This document shows positions 19,239-28,698 of a stretch of DNA of 41,622 nucleotides, piece by piece. Origin of the DNA: Candidatus Woesearchaeota archaeon. Lineage in GTDB: Archaea; Nanobdellota; Nanobdellia; Woesearchaeales; SKIA01. The stretch covers positions 1-41,622 of the forward strand of contig SKHI01000012.1 in assembly GCA_007117065.1 (NCBI GenBank), read 5' to 3'. Numbering within the stretch: the stretch's first letter is position 1; each line of letters opens with the position of its first letter. The position numbers and the translations under genes were made by a program. The notes under the pieces were generated by a model. That model was not told where the DNA came from and searched no databases. It saw only the letters and a list, made by a program, of their open reading frames with translations.

Positions 19239-20224
19239 GGTATTGGTGTCCCGTCGCTTAGACGATATTGGCTTATGTATTTCGCACGAATTCTATTGAA
19301 ATCTGTAAGTTTATCAAAGTAAGCTGAATATGCTGCTGTTAGTGCTGCTGCATGTGAACCTGATAATCTTCCAGCATCAGGATGTGCAGCTATGGCGCTC
19401 TGAGTGCCATTTAAGGCAGTTAAATCACTTCTCAAACGACGGTATATTGGAACCAATTCACGTAGCTTAGTTGTACGTAGGGGAATATTACTTGCTGTAT
19501 GGGCCGCTAATATTTCATTTAATTTATTCTTGTAGCTGGTTACGTCCAATCTTCCAACCTGAGATACGAATTGATTCACCAGACGGATTAAAGTAGGGTC
19601 TATTGGTGATGGCGTACTACTGCCACCGCTACCACTGCCACCACTGCCACCACTGCCACCACTGCCACCACTGCCACCACCCCCGGGAAAGGTCGTATCG
19701 CTCCATCCTTTGATACTGCTTATCGCTTTACCAAAGATACAGATCACTGTTCCGATAACAGAAACTGCCCAGAAGAAAGCGATTATGGAGGCAAGCACTG
19801 AGTTGGTTGACTGTAGTAATGCTGTTGGGTTGCCAAACATTGCCTCAACTGTTGGGTACGTAATAAAGTAGCTCAAACAACCTGCGCACACCGCTGACAT
19901 TTTTATTATATCATGCAGTATGCTGTACAGTAAGAGATAAAACACTGCTGTGATAATCACTAAGGGAAGTATTGATAGTCCTGGGTGTGCTAAGTTCACT
20001 CCTGCACGATACAAAGCAAAGACCAGTGACAAAGTAAAGAAAATGCTTAGTGCTATTGCTAATGATTTACCGTGTCTTTTTCCAAAGCTTTCTTTCCTTG
20101 TAAATACGAACTGCGTTGTTCCCAGAAAGAACACGAAAAGAATGAGAGCATCCCAAAGATAGGGTGCCTGAAGATATATTTCAGCAGGATTGACATAGTG
20201 AAGAAGATTATAAAACTGTGTCAT
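19235..20224 (-). CDS. membrane protein with Gly/Ser linker and helical C-terminal domain (329 aa)
   Basis: Several TM helices, then GGGGSGGSGGSGGSGGSGSGGS, then a helical domain; 4-nt overlaps on both sides. Confidence 0.7.
   Translation of the reverse strand: MTQFYNLLHYVNPAEIYLQAPYLWDALILFVFFLGTTQFVFTRKESFGKRHGKSLAIALSIFFTLSLVFALYRAGVNLAHPGLSILPLVIITAVFYLLLYSILHDIIKMSAVCAGCLSYFITYPTVEAMFGNPTALLQSTNSVLASIIAFFWAVSVIGTVICIFGKAISSIKGWSDTTFPGGGGSGGSGGSGGSGGSGSGGSSTPSPIDPTLIRLVNQFVSQVGRLDVTSYKNKLNEILAAHTASNIPLRTTKLRELVPIYRRLRSDLTALNGTQSAIAAHPDAGRLSGSHAAALTAAYSAYFDKLTDFNRIRAKYISQYRLSDGTPIP
19618..19690. repeat. 9-bp tandem repeat (CCACCACTG)n encoding a Gly/Ser linker
   Basis: ctgccaccgctaccactgccaccactgccaccactgccaccactgccaccactgccaccaccc. 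Confidence 0.9.
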
Positions 20225-23200
20225 GTAGTACCCTCGCTAGACGGCGCATTATTTTGCATGGTATCTAAATAGGTTACATGATTTATAAACGTAGTTAGTG
20301 CGTTCTTAAATGTAGCATCAATACTGGTTGCTTCTTGAGCTGGAGTGTATGTTCTAAATAGCGTATCTATTTCTCTGAGAAGAGCAGTTATGTTTTTGTT
20401 TATTTCATCCTTTTTCGTGCTAATTGCTGATTTTGTTGCAGGTGGTTGCCTGACTAAAAGAATAGCCGCATTTACCTGCGCGATAAATTGAGCAAACAAG
20501 GTTCCTAGTCGTTTAGCAGCGCTAACTTCTTGTGCAAAGCGCACTATGTCCGCCTCGGTTTTTTGTGTTACTGGATTCATGCGAACATACAACTGTTCCA
20601 TTTCATCTAATCTGCCGTTTATTTTTTGTGCAAGAGCAATGTAGTCTTGCTTTCGTGGAATATTTGGGGATGTCAGCTGCGTAGCAATCAGACTTAATCG
20701 ACGAATGCTTTCTTCAAGATGAGATGAAGAAAGAACAGAGAGACCAAATAGTTTTTTCTTTGCTTGCTCTATGTGTGTAAACGCAGTGGTTGAAGAATTT
20801 TTTAGAGCAGCTTCTTGTTTTGAGAAAAGAGACCAGTCATTTGTAAATGGATCGATAAGAGTTTTTATATTTGCATATGCTTGATTCGTGGTTGTTAACG
20901 ATTGTTCAATAGCTTGTTTTTGCGAGGCACAACTTTTATATATGTTAAGTAGTTTGGTTTGTAATTGTGTGAACGAGCTGGTTTCTTGATTGATTGTTCT
21001 ATACGATTGCACTAATGACGGATTTGCTATGCTGTTATATAATGCGTTAAAAGCGTCAAATTGTTCTGTAAAAGACTTGTATGTATCATTCATGAAATAT
21101 TGATGTGCTGAATATTTTTTCTCTAGTTTTTTGAATAATTCTACCGTATTCTGTATCGTTTCCTGGTCTGGAATGGTGCGTATATCTTTTTGTAGTTGCT
21201 GTTCTATTACACGCATTGCTTTCATAATTTTTTCTTTCTGCTCGTCCAGTTCCGCTTTTTGTTCTGCAGTAAGCTCTTGCGGGTTTTTTGCAATTATGTT
21301 CTCGTATTCTTGAGCATGCGGTATATAGGCAGTTATTGTTTGTATGATTTTTTCTATGTATGCTGTTAGTTCTTCCCATGTTGTAATCATTCCTACGTCT
21401 TTTTGTTCGTATTCATGCAGGATGTTTTTTGTTTGTGCAATTACAGCATTTATTTGTTTTGAGACATCTTCAGGAGGTTGGACTGGTTTTGGCGTTTTTT
21501 TAAACCCTGAAGTTGTTTTTTTGAACCATGAAGCCGTTTTTTTGATCGTGCTCGTTCCTAGATTTTTTGCTGATTCTATTTTCGTTTGTATCGCAACGCC
21601 ATCAATGTGATCTCGTAATATACCAAGAACGGTTACAAATAAGTTTTTTGTTTTCTGTACGTCACTAAGCGCGTGTCTTTGTGCTATTTCAGTTATGTTC
21701 GCGGTTAGTGCATCAATTTCTGTTATGAGTTGTTTTTTCTTTTTTTTCTCAATTTTTTGTTCTTGCGGATCCGGTATTGCAGAGAACATGTTATCTAGTA
21801 CTTGATTATATTGCTCATAAGCCCCGCCAAGTTCACTATCGGCAAGAAAACGTTCCGATAATGAAATAACCTTGCTTGATAATTCACTGCGTGCTGGCTC
21901 CATAGCCGTTTGCTTCAACTGTATCTCAGAAAGTACTTGGGTTAGTCTTTTGCTGAGCGCGGTGTAGTCAGCTACCGACATGAGCGTGTCTTTTTCAAGT
22001 TCCTCGGCCGCATTTGTTACGTTATTAAATCCTTTCGAGAGACTTTGCGAATTAACTTCTTCGAAGCCTGCTTTTGTTTGAAGTTTTCCTTGTTCTATCG
22101 AATCAATAGCATTTTTGAGAGCTTCGAGGAATTTTTTTTCTTGATCGGTAAAAAGCTCAACGTCTTGTCTGTAATCATCTATCCCGTCTCTGAGTTCCTC
22201 GACAACCGGAACGAAATCATCTGCTTGTTGAACAAGCTCGTTGATTTCATTAGCTAAGAGTGATCTTTTTCCAAATAAACTGTCCGAGAGATTAAGGTAA
22301 TGATCTGTATTCTGAAAATACGTCTCGTATTGTTGTTTTCTGTCATCCCCAAAAAGGTTTTCTGTAGCAGATAAATACGCCTCTTTACTGTCATTAAGTA
22401 CTCTTGCTTGTTCTTCTGTTTCAAGAATTTCATTAAAATATTCTCGCTCTAATTCTGAGAATGTTTCAAAAACCTGTTTTAAATCATCCTTTTTGGGAAG
22501 GTTTTGTTGTTCCTGAGATAGTCTTTGCTCGACTGCTTCAAGTGCAGTATCCAGTTCTCTTGATCGATCACTTAATGCATCTTTCTGTTCTTGGGGAAGT
22601 TCTGTTTGTTTGCTGTTCCTCAACCACTGCTCGTATTGTTCTATCGCAGGGATATATGCTGATATGGAGTTTGCTACTTTTTTAATATAATTACTGAGCT
22701 CTTCCCAGTTTGCTATACTAGAGAGGTTTGTTTGTTGATGTTGTGTGGTAATATTTGAGAGATTATCAAATGCTGTATCGAGTGTTTCTTTGAGTTTTTT
22801 CTCTTTTTTTTCTTTCCTGTTCGCAAGATCGTCCTCTGTTTTGTCATAACCTTTTTTGATGAAATCCCCCATTTTCTTAAACCCACTTCCATTACCAAAG
22901 TTTAACGATCCACCTCCTCCAAGCCCCAGAGACGACCCTGATTTTGAGATAATATATGCAAGATATATGAGACACAGTACGAGTACGGTAGTTGATAATC
23001 CAGCAGCCGTTATGTACGCAGTTGCAAGCGGAGTCTCACCGAAACGAGGAGTTGTAACAATTCGAAAGAATATTGAGCTCACTGCCAAAAGAGATATGGC
23101 GAGTGCAACAATCCATTGAAACGTATTATGATTTTTTTCAAATATTCTTTCTAATACTGCATCTTTGAGCAATATCCCAAAGACGAGTGTGATAATAACC

Positions 23201-23535
23201 AGCCCCAAAATCGTTATATTGGGATTTTCAAAAAGGAGCGTGTTGGTAGCTGCTTTTGGTATAATAATTCCAAGCCATGCGATAACGGTGACTGCCCAGA
23301 TTGTTGACACACTCAGTCTTTTCTCTCCTGCTTTGAGGAGTACACTTGCTAATAACCAGAGCAGGAGTACCGCATCAAGTGCTTGTGCCCCGGTACCCGT
23401 ATAGTCTACGGGGATGATGAGGAATATTATATTCCCAAGCACGTCCCAAATGTTTTCAATCACCGGGTTAGCTTGTGCTACTGGCACAGCTAATAATCCA
23501 AGAAATACTATGAGGAAAATATAATAAGGTTTCAT
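20221..23535 (-). CDS. giant membrane/coiled-coil protein with internal duplication (1104 aa)
   Basis: Signal-like N-terminus, TM module, Gly-rich linker, then two related long helical repeats. Confidence 0.75.
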   Translation of the reverse strand: MKPYYIFLIVFLGLLAVPVAQANPVIENIWDVLGNIIFLIIPVDYTGTGAQALDAVLLLWLLASVLLKAGEKRLSVSTIWAVTVIAWLGIIIPKAATNTLLFENPNITILGLVIITLVFGILLKDAVLERIFEKNHNTFQWIVALAISLLAVSSIFFRIVTTPRFGETPLATAYITAAGLSTTVLVLCLIYLAYIISKSGSSLGLGGGGSLNFGNGSGFKKMGDFIKKGYDKTEDDLANRKEKKEKKLKETLDTAFDNLSNITTQHQQTNLSSIANWEELSNYIKKVANSISAYIPAIEQYEQWLRNSKQTELPQEQKDALSDRSRELDTALEAVEQRLSQEQQNLPKKDDLKQVFETFSELEREYFNEILETEEQARVLNDSKEAYLSATENLFGDDRKQQYETYFQNTDHYLNLSDSLFGKRSLLANEINELVQQADDFVPVVEELRDGIDDYRQDVELFTDQEKKFLEALKNAIDSIEQGKLQTKAGFEEVNSQSLSKGFNNVTNAAEELEKDTLMSVADYTALSKRLTQVLSEIQLKQTAMEPARSELSSKVISLSERFLADSELGGAYEQYNQVLDNMFSAIPDPQEQKIEKKKKKQLITEIDALTANITEIAQRHALSDVQKTKNLFVTVLGILRDHIDGVAIQTKIESAKNLGTSTIKKTASWFKKTTSGFKKTPKPVQPPEDVSKQINAVIAQTKNILHEYEQKDVGMITTWEELTAYIEKIIQTITAYIPHAQEYENIIAKNPQELTAEQKAELDEQKEKIMKAMRVIEQQLQKDIRTIPDQETIQNTVELFKKLEKKYSAHQYFMNDTYKSFTEQFDAFNALYNSIANPSLVQSYRTINQETSSFTQLQTKLLNIYKSCASQKQAIEQSLTTTNQAYANIKTLIDPFTNDWSLFSKQEAALKNSSTTAFTHIEQAKKKLFGLSVLSSSHLEESIRRLSLIATQLTSPNIPRKQDYIALAQKINGRLDEMEQLYVRMNPVTQKTEADIVRFAQEVSAAKRLGTLFAQFIAQVNAAILLVRQPPATKSAISTKKDEINKNITALLREIDTLFRTYTPAQEATSIDATFKNALTTFINHVTYLDTMQNNAPSSEGTT

Positions 23536-23648
23536 CGCGATTACTACTTATTACGCAGTGTAAACGTATATAAACCTTTGCTGTACAATATATTTATCTC
23601 TAAGAAAAAGAAGAAATATTTATAAAGCCACAGCTACATTTTCGCAGT

Positions 23649-24053
23649 ATGGTTGAATTCCTCCTCCTTCCTGCAATTTACATGGGCGTCATTATTGGCA
23701 TTGTCGAACTCGTATTTGTACACGCTGACGAAAAAGGACTTGGTTGGTTAAGCCATGGTCTTCACGCCCTTCCCACAGCATTCATTTTTACATTTATTGC
23801 CATGAACCTTGAATGGGCTGCGAACATGGCTTCTATTGCCCTTGCTTCAAATTTCTGGCTCGATTTAGGGTTGCGTGTTGTTATCGGCCTCATTGCAGCT
23901 ATCAAGGTAAAAAGTGCTGCTGCTATCGTAAAGGGCCATAACAGTATTGGTGAGAAGATGAGTCACGCCTTGATTGTGGGAGCGTTAATCGCTGCCAGCC
24001 CATATATTTGGGACATTATTGAACCGCTCATGCCTGCATGGCTTCCTCTCTAG
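23649..24053 (+). CDS. small membrane protein (134 aa)
   Basis: Hydrophobic helices; TATA (ATTTATAAAG) about 25 nt upstream of the ATG. Confidence 0.7.
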   Translation: MVEFLLLPAIYMGVIIGIVELVFVHADEKGLGWLSHGLHALPTAFIFTFIAMNLEWAANMASIALASNFWLDLGLRVVIGLIAAIKVKSAAAIVKGHNSIGEKMSHALIVGALIAASPYIWDIIEPLMPAWLPL

Positions 24054-24640
24054 CTATGAAGCAAGAATTAGCAGATATAAGCAAACAACTACGTAGTATT
24101 GAGCGTCGCTTGACTCGAATTGAAAAAAATCAGCGTAGTGAGATGCGTGATGAAGAGACACTTCTTGAAGCTGAAGAAAAAGAATTTGATGAGATGAAGC
24201 GTCTTGAAGAGTTAGAACGCGAAATTCTCTCCGACGTCTCTCCCAAACCTCTTGCGCGTATTACGTATCATGATATTACAAAGGGGATTATTGGAGCTTT
24301 TTTTGGTATAGTTGGCCATTTTGCTTTTTTTTATGGTTCACGTATCGCTGAGACGATAAACTTGCTTCGCGCACACGCCCTCCTTATTACTTCATTAATC
24401 ATTCTCATATTATTCCTTTATTTTAGTGGTTTTCGTAAAACCAAAAAAGAGCATCACTATGTCGCGTGGCGCGTAGTCACTATATACGGTGTTGCACATG
24501 CTATTATTATTTGTGTATTATTCTTATTTGGAATTATTAATTTTGATATGAGCTTTATAGAAATATATAAAAACGTGGCCGCAGTAAGCATTATTGCGGT
24601 AATGGGAGCAGCCACTGCTGATCTTATCGGAGGAGAATAA
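24038..24640 (+). CDS. coiled-coil plus DUF2391-like integral membrane protein
   Basis: N-terminal coiled coil followed by multiple TM helices; the true start may be ATG 24056. Confidence 0.6.
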   Translation: MASSLAMKQELADISKQLRSIERRLTRIEKNQRSEMRDEETLLEAEEKEFDEMKRLEELEREILSDVSPKPLARITYHDITKGIIGAFFGIVGHFAFFYGSRIAETINLLRAHALLITSLIILILFLYFSGFRKTKKEHHYVAWRVVTIYGVAHAIIICVLFLFGIINFDMSFIEIYKNVAAVSIIAVMGAATADLIGGE

Positions 24641-24643
24641 ACT

Positions 24644-25024
24644 ATGAATGAGAATGATAAAGAATACTTAAAAAAGATTCATAACATACTATTCACTGTA
24701 TTAAAAAAACTTGAAGAAGAATTAGAGGTAGCTTCGAATATTGGTGTTACAGATGATATCGAAGAAGATATTAAGAAAATCGCAAAGAAGATCCATGAAC
24801 TGTACAAAATTGAAAAAAATCATCTTATCGAAAAACCAGAAGAGCTACTTAAAGCCGAAATTGAAGAATTAGAGAACGAACAAAAACTTGACAGATTATT
24901 AAGCACCATTAAAGCTCATTTACCTGAAAAAGACGCAGAGAAAATAATATATTCAATCCGAAGTATAATGAATTCGTTGCGTGATACAATTGAGTTAGAG
25001 AATCAGTTTCTTAACGCTGCTTAA
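24644..25024 (+). CDS. helical hypothetical protein (126 aa)
   Basis: Co-directional, 3 nt after the previous gene; charged helical composition. Confidence 0.6.
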   Translation: MNENDKEYLKKIHNILFTVLKKLEEELEVASNIGVTDDIEEDIKKIAKKIHELYKIEKNHLIEKPEELLKAEIEELENEQKLDRLLSTIKAHLPEKDAEKIIYSIRSIMNSLRDTIELENQFLNAA

Positions 25025-25279
25025 TTAAGAAAGAGTTACTGTTTGTGCTATGCTTTGTCCAGGCATTCCTGTTTCAAAGACTACGCGAAGTGCTCCTTTG
25101 TTTCCGTGTGGGCTGGCCACCGTTCCGGTAATATCTTTTTTTCCTGTTTTGTAGGTAACAGTTTTTCCTACTAGTTTGCTTGCTTCTTCTTTGCTCGTTA
25201 CTCCGTCTACGAGTACGATCATTTGATTTCCAGAAGTAATGTGCTTGCTTTGTCGAAAGTGTGCTATCTTTGCGTTCAT
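25025..25279 (-). CDS. rpl35ae: 50S ribosomal protein eL35 (L35Ae)
   Basis: FRQSKHITSGNQMIVLVDGVTSKEEASKLVGKTVTYKTG...GTVASPHGNKGALRVVFETGMPGQSI. Confidence 0.9.
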   Translation of the reverse strand: MNAKIAHFRQSKHITSGNQMIVLVDGVTSKEEASKLVGKTVTYKTGKKDITGTVASPHGNKGALRVVFETGMPGQSIAQTVTLS

Positions 25280-25365
25280 ACAGTCAGAATATCTGTGTTG
25301 TTTTTAAACGTTTCTGTGTCTTTGGAGGGCTAATGTTTTTATAAGAAAGGATTTATTTGTACTTG

Positions 25366-25770
25366 ATGAGTCGCGTATTAGTGTTTGGGACGTTTGATCT
25401 GTTTCATAAGGGACATGAGTTTTTTCTCTCGCAGGCGCGCTTGTTTGGTTCTGAATTATATGCTGTAATCGCCCTTGATGAGACGGTAAAGACGATAAAA
25501 AGCCGTTTACCTGTCCATTCACAAGACGTTCGTTTGCGCTCTGTATCAGCTCACGTGGACAAAGCAGTTCTTGGTCGGCGAGGAGATAAGTACGCAATAA
25601 TTGAAGAAATTCGTCCCCAAGTCATTGTTTTGGGTTATGATCAATCTTTTTTTGTTGATAAACTTGAAGGAGAACTTGAGCGCAGGGGTGTTGATTGCGT
25701 TATTGTGCGTGTTTCAGAAAGTTACCTTCCGCATATTTTTAAGAGTAGTTTGTTACGCGAAAAACAGTAG
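25366..25770 (+). CDS. ribL: cytidylyltransferase / archaeal FAD synthase-like
   Basis: VLVFGTFDLFHKGHEFFLSQA; IRPQVIVLGYDQ. Confidence 0.82.
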   Translation: MSRVLVFGTFDLFHKGHEFFLSQARLFGSELYAVIALDETVKTIKSRLPVHSQDVRLRSVSAHVDKAVLGRRGDKYAIIEEIRPQVIVLGYDQSFFVDKLEGELERRGVDCVIVRVSESYLPHIFKSSLLREKQ

Positions 25771-25802
25771 TTTTTAGAAGTAAAGAATACTTTACTCATT
25801 TC

Positions 25803-27251
25803 ATGACTCGTTTAGGCGTTATACTTGGCGATATGTTGTTTCACTCTCACTCGCTTAATGTAAATACGGTGTTTATGGCTGAGGATGTGGGCTTGTGCAC
25901 GCACTATAGGTATCATAAGCATAAAATCGTGCTGTTTTTATCTGCTATGCGTCATCATGCAGAGAGTATTTCTTCTTCGTTTGAAGTATTGTATCATGAG
26001 TTGTCTGATGAACCGTTTTTTTCTCGACTTAAAAAAGTAGTCCAGACTCGGGAAGTATCCACCTTAGTTACCTATGTGATTGCGGATGATTTTTTTCGTG
26101 ATGAATTCATTTCTTTTTGCCATCACATGAATATTTCTTACGAGTTCGTTCGCAATCCTTCTTTTCTTACCTCTCCGCAAGAATTTGCTTCTTGGCGTTC
26201 CGGTCGTTCTCAATTGTTATTGCATGATTTTTATGTGTGGCAGCGTAAACGTCTGGGCGTATTATTAGACTCTGAAGGATCTCCCGTAGGTGGTTCGTGG
26301 AGTTTTGATGCGCAGAATCGTAAGAAACTCCCTAACGATATTATCCCTGCATCCCTTCCTGACGTTTCTCCTGATGAAATCACTAAAGAGGTTATCTCTC
26401 TTGTGGAAAAACGATTCTCTTCTCATCCGGGCGAGGCCAGTTCTTTTTGGTTGCCTGTCACGCACACAGATGCTGTTTCTTGGATGCATGATTTCTTTGA
26501 GCGACGATTTTCCTTATTTGGCGATTTCCAGGATTCTCTTACTGATGAGTACCCGTTCGTATTTCATTCTGTTCTTAGCCCTCTGATTAATTGCGGTCTT
26601 CTTACTCCTCGAGAGGTTTTGGATGCTGCATTGACGTATTCTGCTCCTCTCAATAGTGTTGAGGGGTTTGTTCGTCAGCTTATTGGTTGGCGTGAGTTTA
26701 TTCGCTACGTCTACACTGATAATCCTTTTGAAAGAAATGTTTTTGGCCATTCAAATAAGCTTTCTTCTGTTTGGTGGGAGGGAGGTTCTGGTTTTGATCC
26801 TCTTGATTACATGGTCTCAAAGATAAATCGCTTTGGGTATGCACATCATATTGAGCGCTTGATGGTCGCTGGTAACTTGATGCTTCTTGCACGTATTGAT
26901 CCTCAAGATTCTTATCGTTGGTTCATGGAGTTTTTTGTTGATAGTGCTGATTGGGTGATGGCTCCTAATGTGTTTGGTATGGGATTGTTTTCTGATGGCG
27001 GAGTGTTCGCTACCAAGCCGTATATTTCTGGAAGTAATTATATTCGTAAGATGGGCTTTTTTCGTGGCGATTGGGAGGAGTTATGGGATGGTTTGTATTG
27101 GACGTTTATCCTTGATCACAAATCGTTTTTTCTGAATAATCCTCGCATGCGTATGATTCTTTCTCTTGCTGATAAAATGAGTGACGAAAAAATTGCTCTG
27201 CATCGACAGAGTGCTGCTGCTGCACTCAAAATTCTTACGAAACAAGAGTGA
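25803..27251 (+). CDS. cryptochrome/photolyase-related protein ((6-4) photolyase PhrB/FeS-BCP-like)
   Basis: LIGWREFIRYVY, NRFGYAHHIERLMVAGNLMLL, DWVMAPNVFGMGLFSDGGVFATKPYISGSNYIRKMG, LYWTFILDHKSFFLNNPRM. Confidence 0.88.
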   Translation: MTRLGVILGDMLFHSHSLNVNTVFMAEDVGLCTHYRYHKHKIVLFLSAMRHHAESISSSFEVLYHELSDEPFFSRLKKVVQTREVSTLVTYVIADDFFRDEFISFCHHMNISYEFVRNPSFLTSPQEFASWRSGRSQLLLHDFYVWQRKRLGVLLDSEGSPVGGSWSFDAQNRKKLPNDIIPASLPDVSPDEITKEVISLVEKRFSSHPGEASSFWLPVTHTDAVSWMHDFFERRFSLFGDFQDSLTDEYPFVFHSVLSPLINCGLLTPREVLDAALTYSAPLNSVEGFVRQLIGWREFIRYVYTDNPFERNVFGHSNKLSSVWWEGGSGFDPLDYMVSKINRFGYAHHIERLMVAGNLMLLARIDPQDSYRWFMEFFVDSADWVMAPNVFGMGLFSDGGVFATKPYISGSNYIRKMGFFRGDWEELWDGLYWTFILDHKSFFLNNPRMRMILSLADKMSDEKIALHRQSAAAALKILTKQE

Positions 27252-27252
27252 G

Positions 27253-28668
27253 TTAGGTTCTTTTTTTCCATGCACTCAGACTTGCTCTTGTTCGTATTTC
27301 TGGTTGTTTGAGAGCATTTCTTGCTTGTTGTATTGTTTGCTTGTATCTGTTTCTTGCTTGCTGCGTTGCTGTTGACAGCTCGATTATGGGTGCAGGGTAT
27401 TTTTGTGGTATGAGTTCTATAAGCAGTGTGGGTTTGTGTGGTTCGTGTATGCGCTCAAGAGGGGTTTCTTGAAGTTCAGGAACCCATTGTTTTATGAATG
27501 TTCCTTCTGGGTCTTGTTCGTAGGCTTGTTTTATTGGGTTGTATATCCTCGGCGGGTGTGCTCCGACTACTCCTGCTTGCATTTGCCATTGTGCATAGTT
27601 TATAGCAGTGTCAGCATCTATGAGGTGGTAGTGCATGAAGTCCGCTCCTATTTGCCATGGTTGGTTGAGTAGGTCGCAATAAAAACTTGCTATCATTGCT
27701 CTCATCCGAAAGTTTATCCATCCTGTTTGTTTCAGACAGCGAATGCTTGCATCAACAAGAGGGTATCCTGTTCTTCCCTCTTTCCAGGCTCGTGTTTTTT
27801 CTTCATCATATTCTCCTTGTGTAGCAAACACTGGGTTTACTGCGGTGGTGCTGAGTTGTGGAAAGTCTTGCATTTTTTGTGTGAAGTGTTGGTTCCAGTA
27901 GAGTCTTGCCAAAAAAAATGCTTGTGCTCTGCTCTGCTTTGTGTATTTGCGTGTTGCTTGGTATACTTCTCGTATGCTCATGCATCCAAAGCTCAAGTGC
28001 GCACTTATTCTTGAACACCCGTTTTCTGCCGTATTTGGACTGCTTATACTTCGCGGGTATTCTTGTATTCTGCTCAGAAAGTCCAGTAATCTTTTTTTTG
28101 CGGACGCGGTTCCTCCTTTAGGAACGTTTTGTTTTTGTTTTTTTATCCCGTATGTATGCATGATTTCTGCAAGCAATATTTGTTTTAGCTGAGGTGGTAG
28201 CGGGAGGTTTTTTGGAAGTTCTGGGATAGGTGTTTGAAAATGTTTTGTGCAGTGCTCTCTCCATTCGGTTCTATTGTATGGCGTTCGTATTATTGCATCA
28301 CTGCTAAAACCTTTGAATCGGTTATTCCCTGCTATTTTGTTATCTCTTGTTCTTCCAAACGGCATGTTCGTATCAAAATTATAATACACCCTCGCATTCA
28401 GCTGTTCTGCTAGCTCAACGAGAACGTCTGGTGTATTTCCATATAGTATTTGTAATTCGCTTCCCTTTTGTCTGTATTGTTCTTGCAGATCCTCAAGACA
28501 CTCTCTCATAAAGAGTATTCTGTCATCACAGGTTTCGCGTTTTTCTCGGAAAAAAAATGGGTCTATCACAAACACTGGCACAGGGATGCCATCTTGTGTT
28601 GCTGCGAGGAGTGCTGCGTTATCTGTTGTACGCAAGTCTCTTCTGTGCCATACGAGTATGTGTTTCAT
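27253..28668 (-). CDS. phr: deoxyribodipyrimidine photolyase (class I-like)
   Basis: LVWHRRDLRTTDNAALLAA; SAHLSFGCMSIREVYQ; TGYPLVDASIRCLKQTGWINFRMRAMIASF. Confidence 0.92.
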   Translation of the reverse strand: MKHILVWHRRDLRTTDNAALLAATQDGIPVPVFVIDPFFFREKRETCDDRILFMRECLEDLQEQYRQKGSELQILYGNTPDVLVELAEQLNARVYYNFDTNMPFGRTRDNKIAGNNRFKGFSSDAIIRTPYNRTEWREHCTKHFQTPIPELPKNLPLPPQLKQILLAEIMHTYGIKKQKQNVPKGGTASAKKRLLDFLSRIQEYPRSISSPNTAENGCSRISAHLSFGCMSIREVYQATRKYTKQSRAQAFFLARLYWNQHFTQKMQDFPQLSTTAVNPVFATQGEYDEEKTRAWKEGRTGYPLVDASIRCLKQTGWINFRMRAMIASFYCDLLNQPWQIGADFMHYHLIDADTAINYAQWQMQAGVVGAHPPRIYNPIKQAYEQDPEGTFIKQWVPELQETPLERIHEPHKPTLLIELIPQKYPAPIIELSTATQQARNRYKQTIQQARNALKQPEIRTRASLSAWKKRT

Positions 28669-28698
28669 AGCATTGTGTGCAAATATCCTTTTTTATAC

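Noticed and set aside
21131-23404. Plus-strand ORFs inside the 1104-aa gene
   Set aside because: Antisense shadows; the minus strand carries the coherent long ORF.
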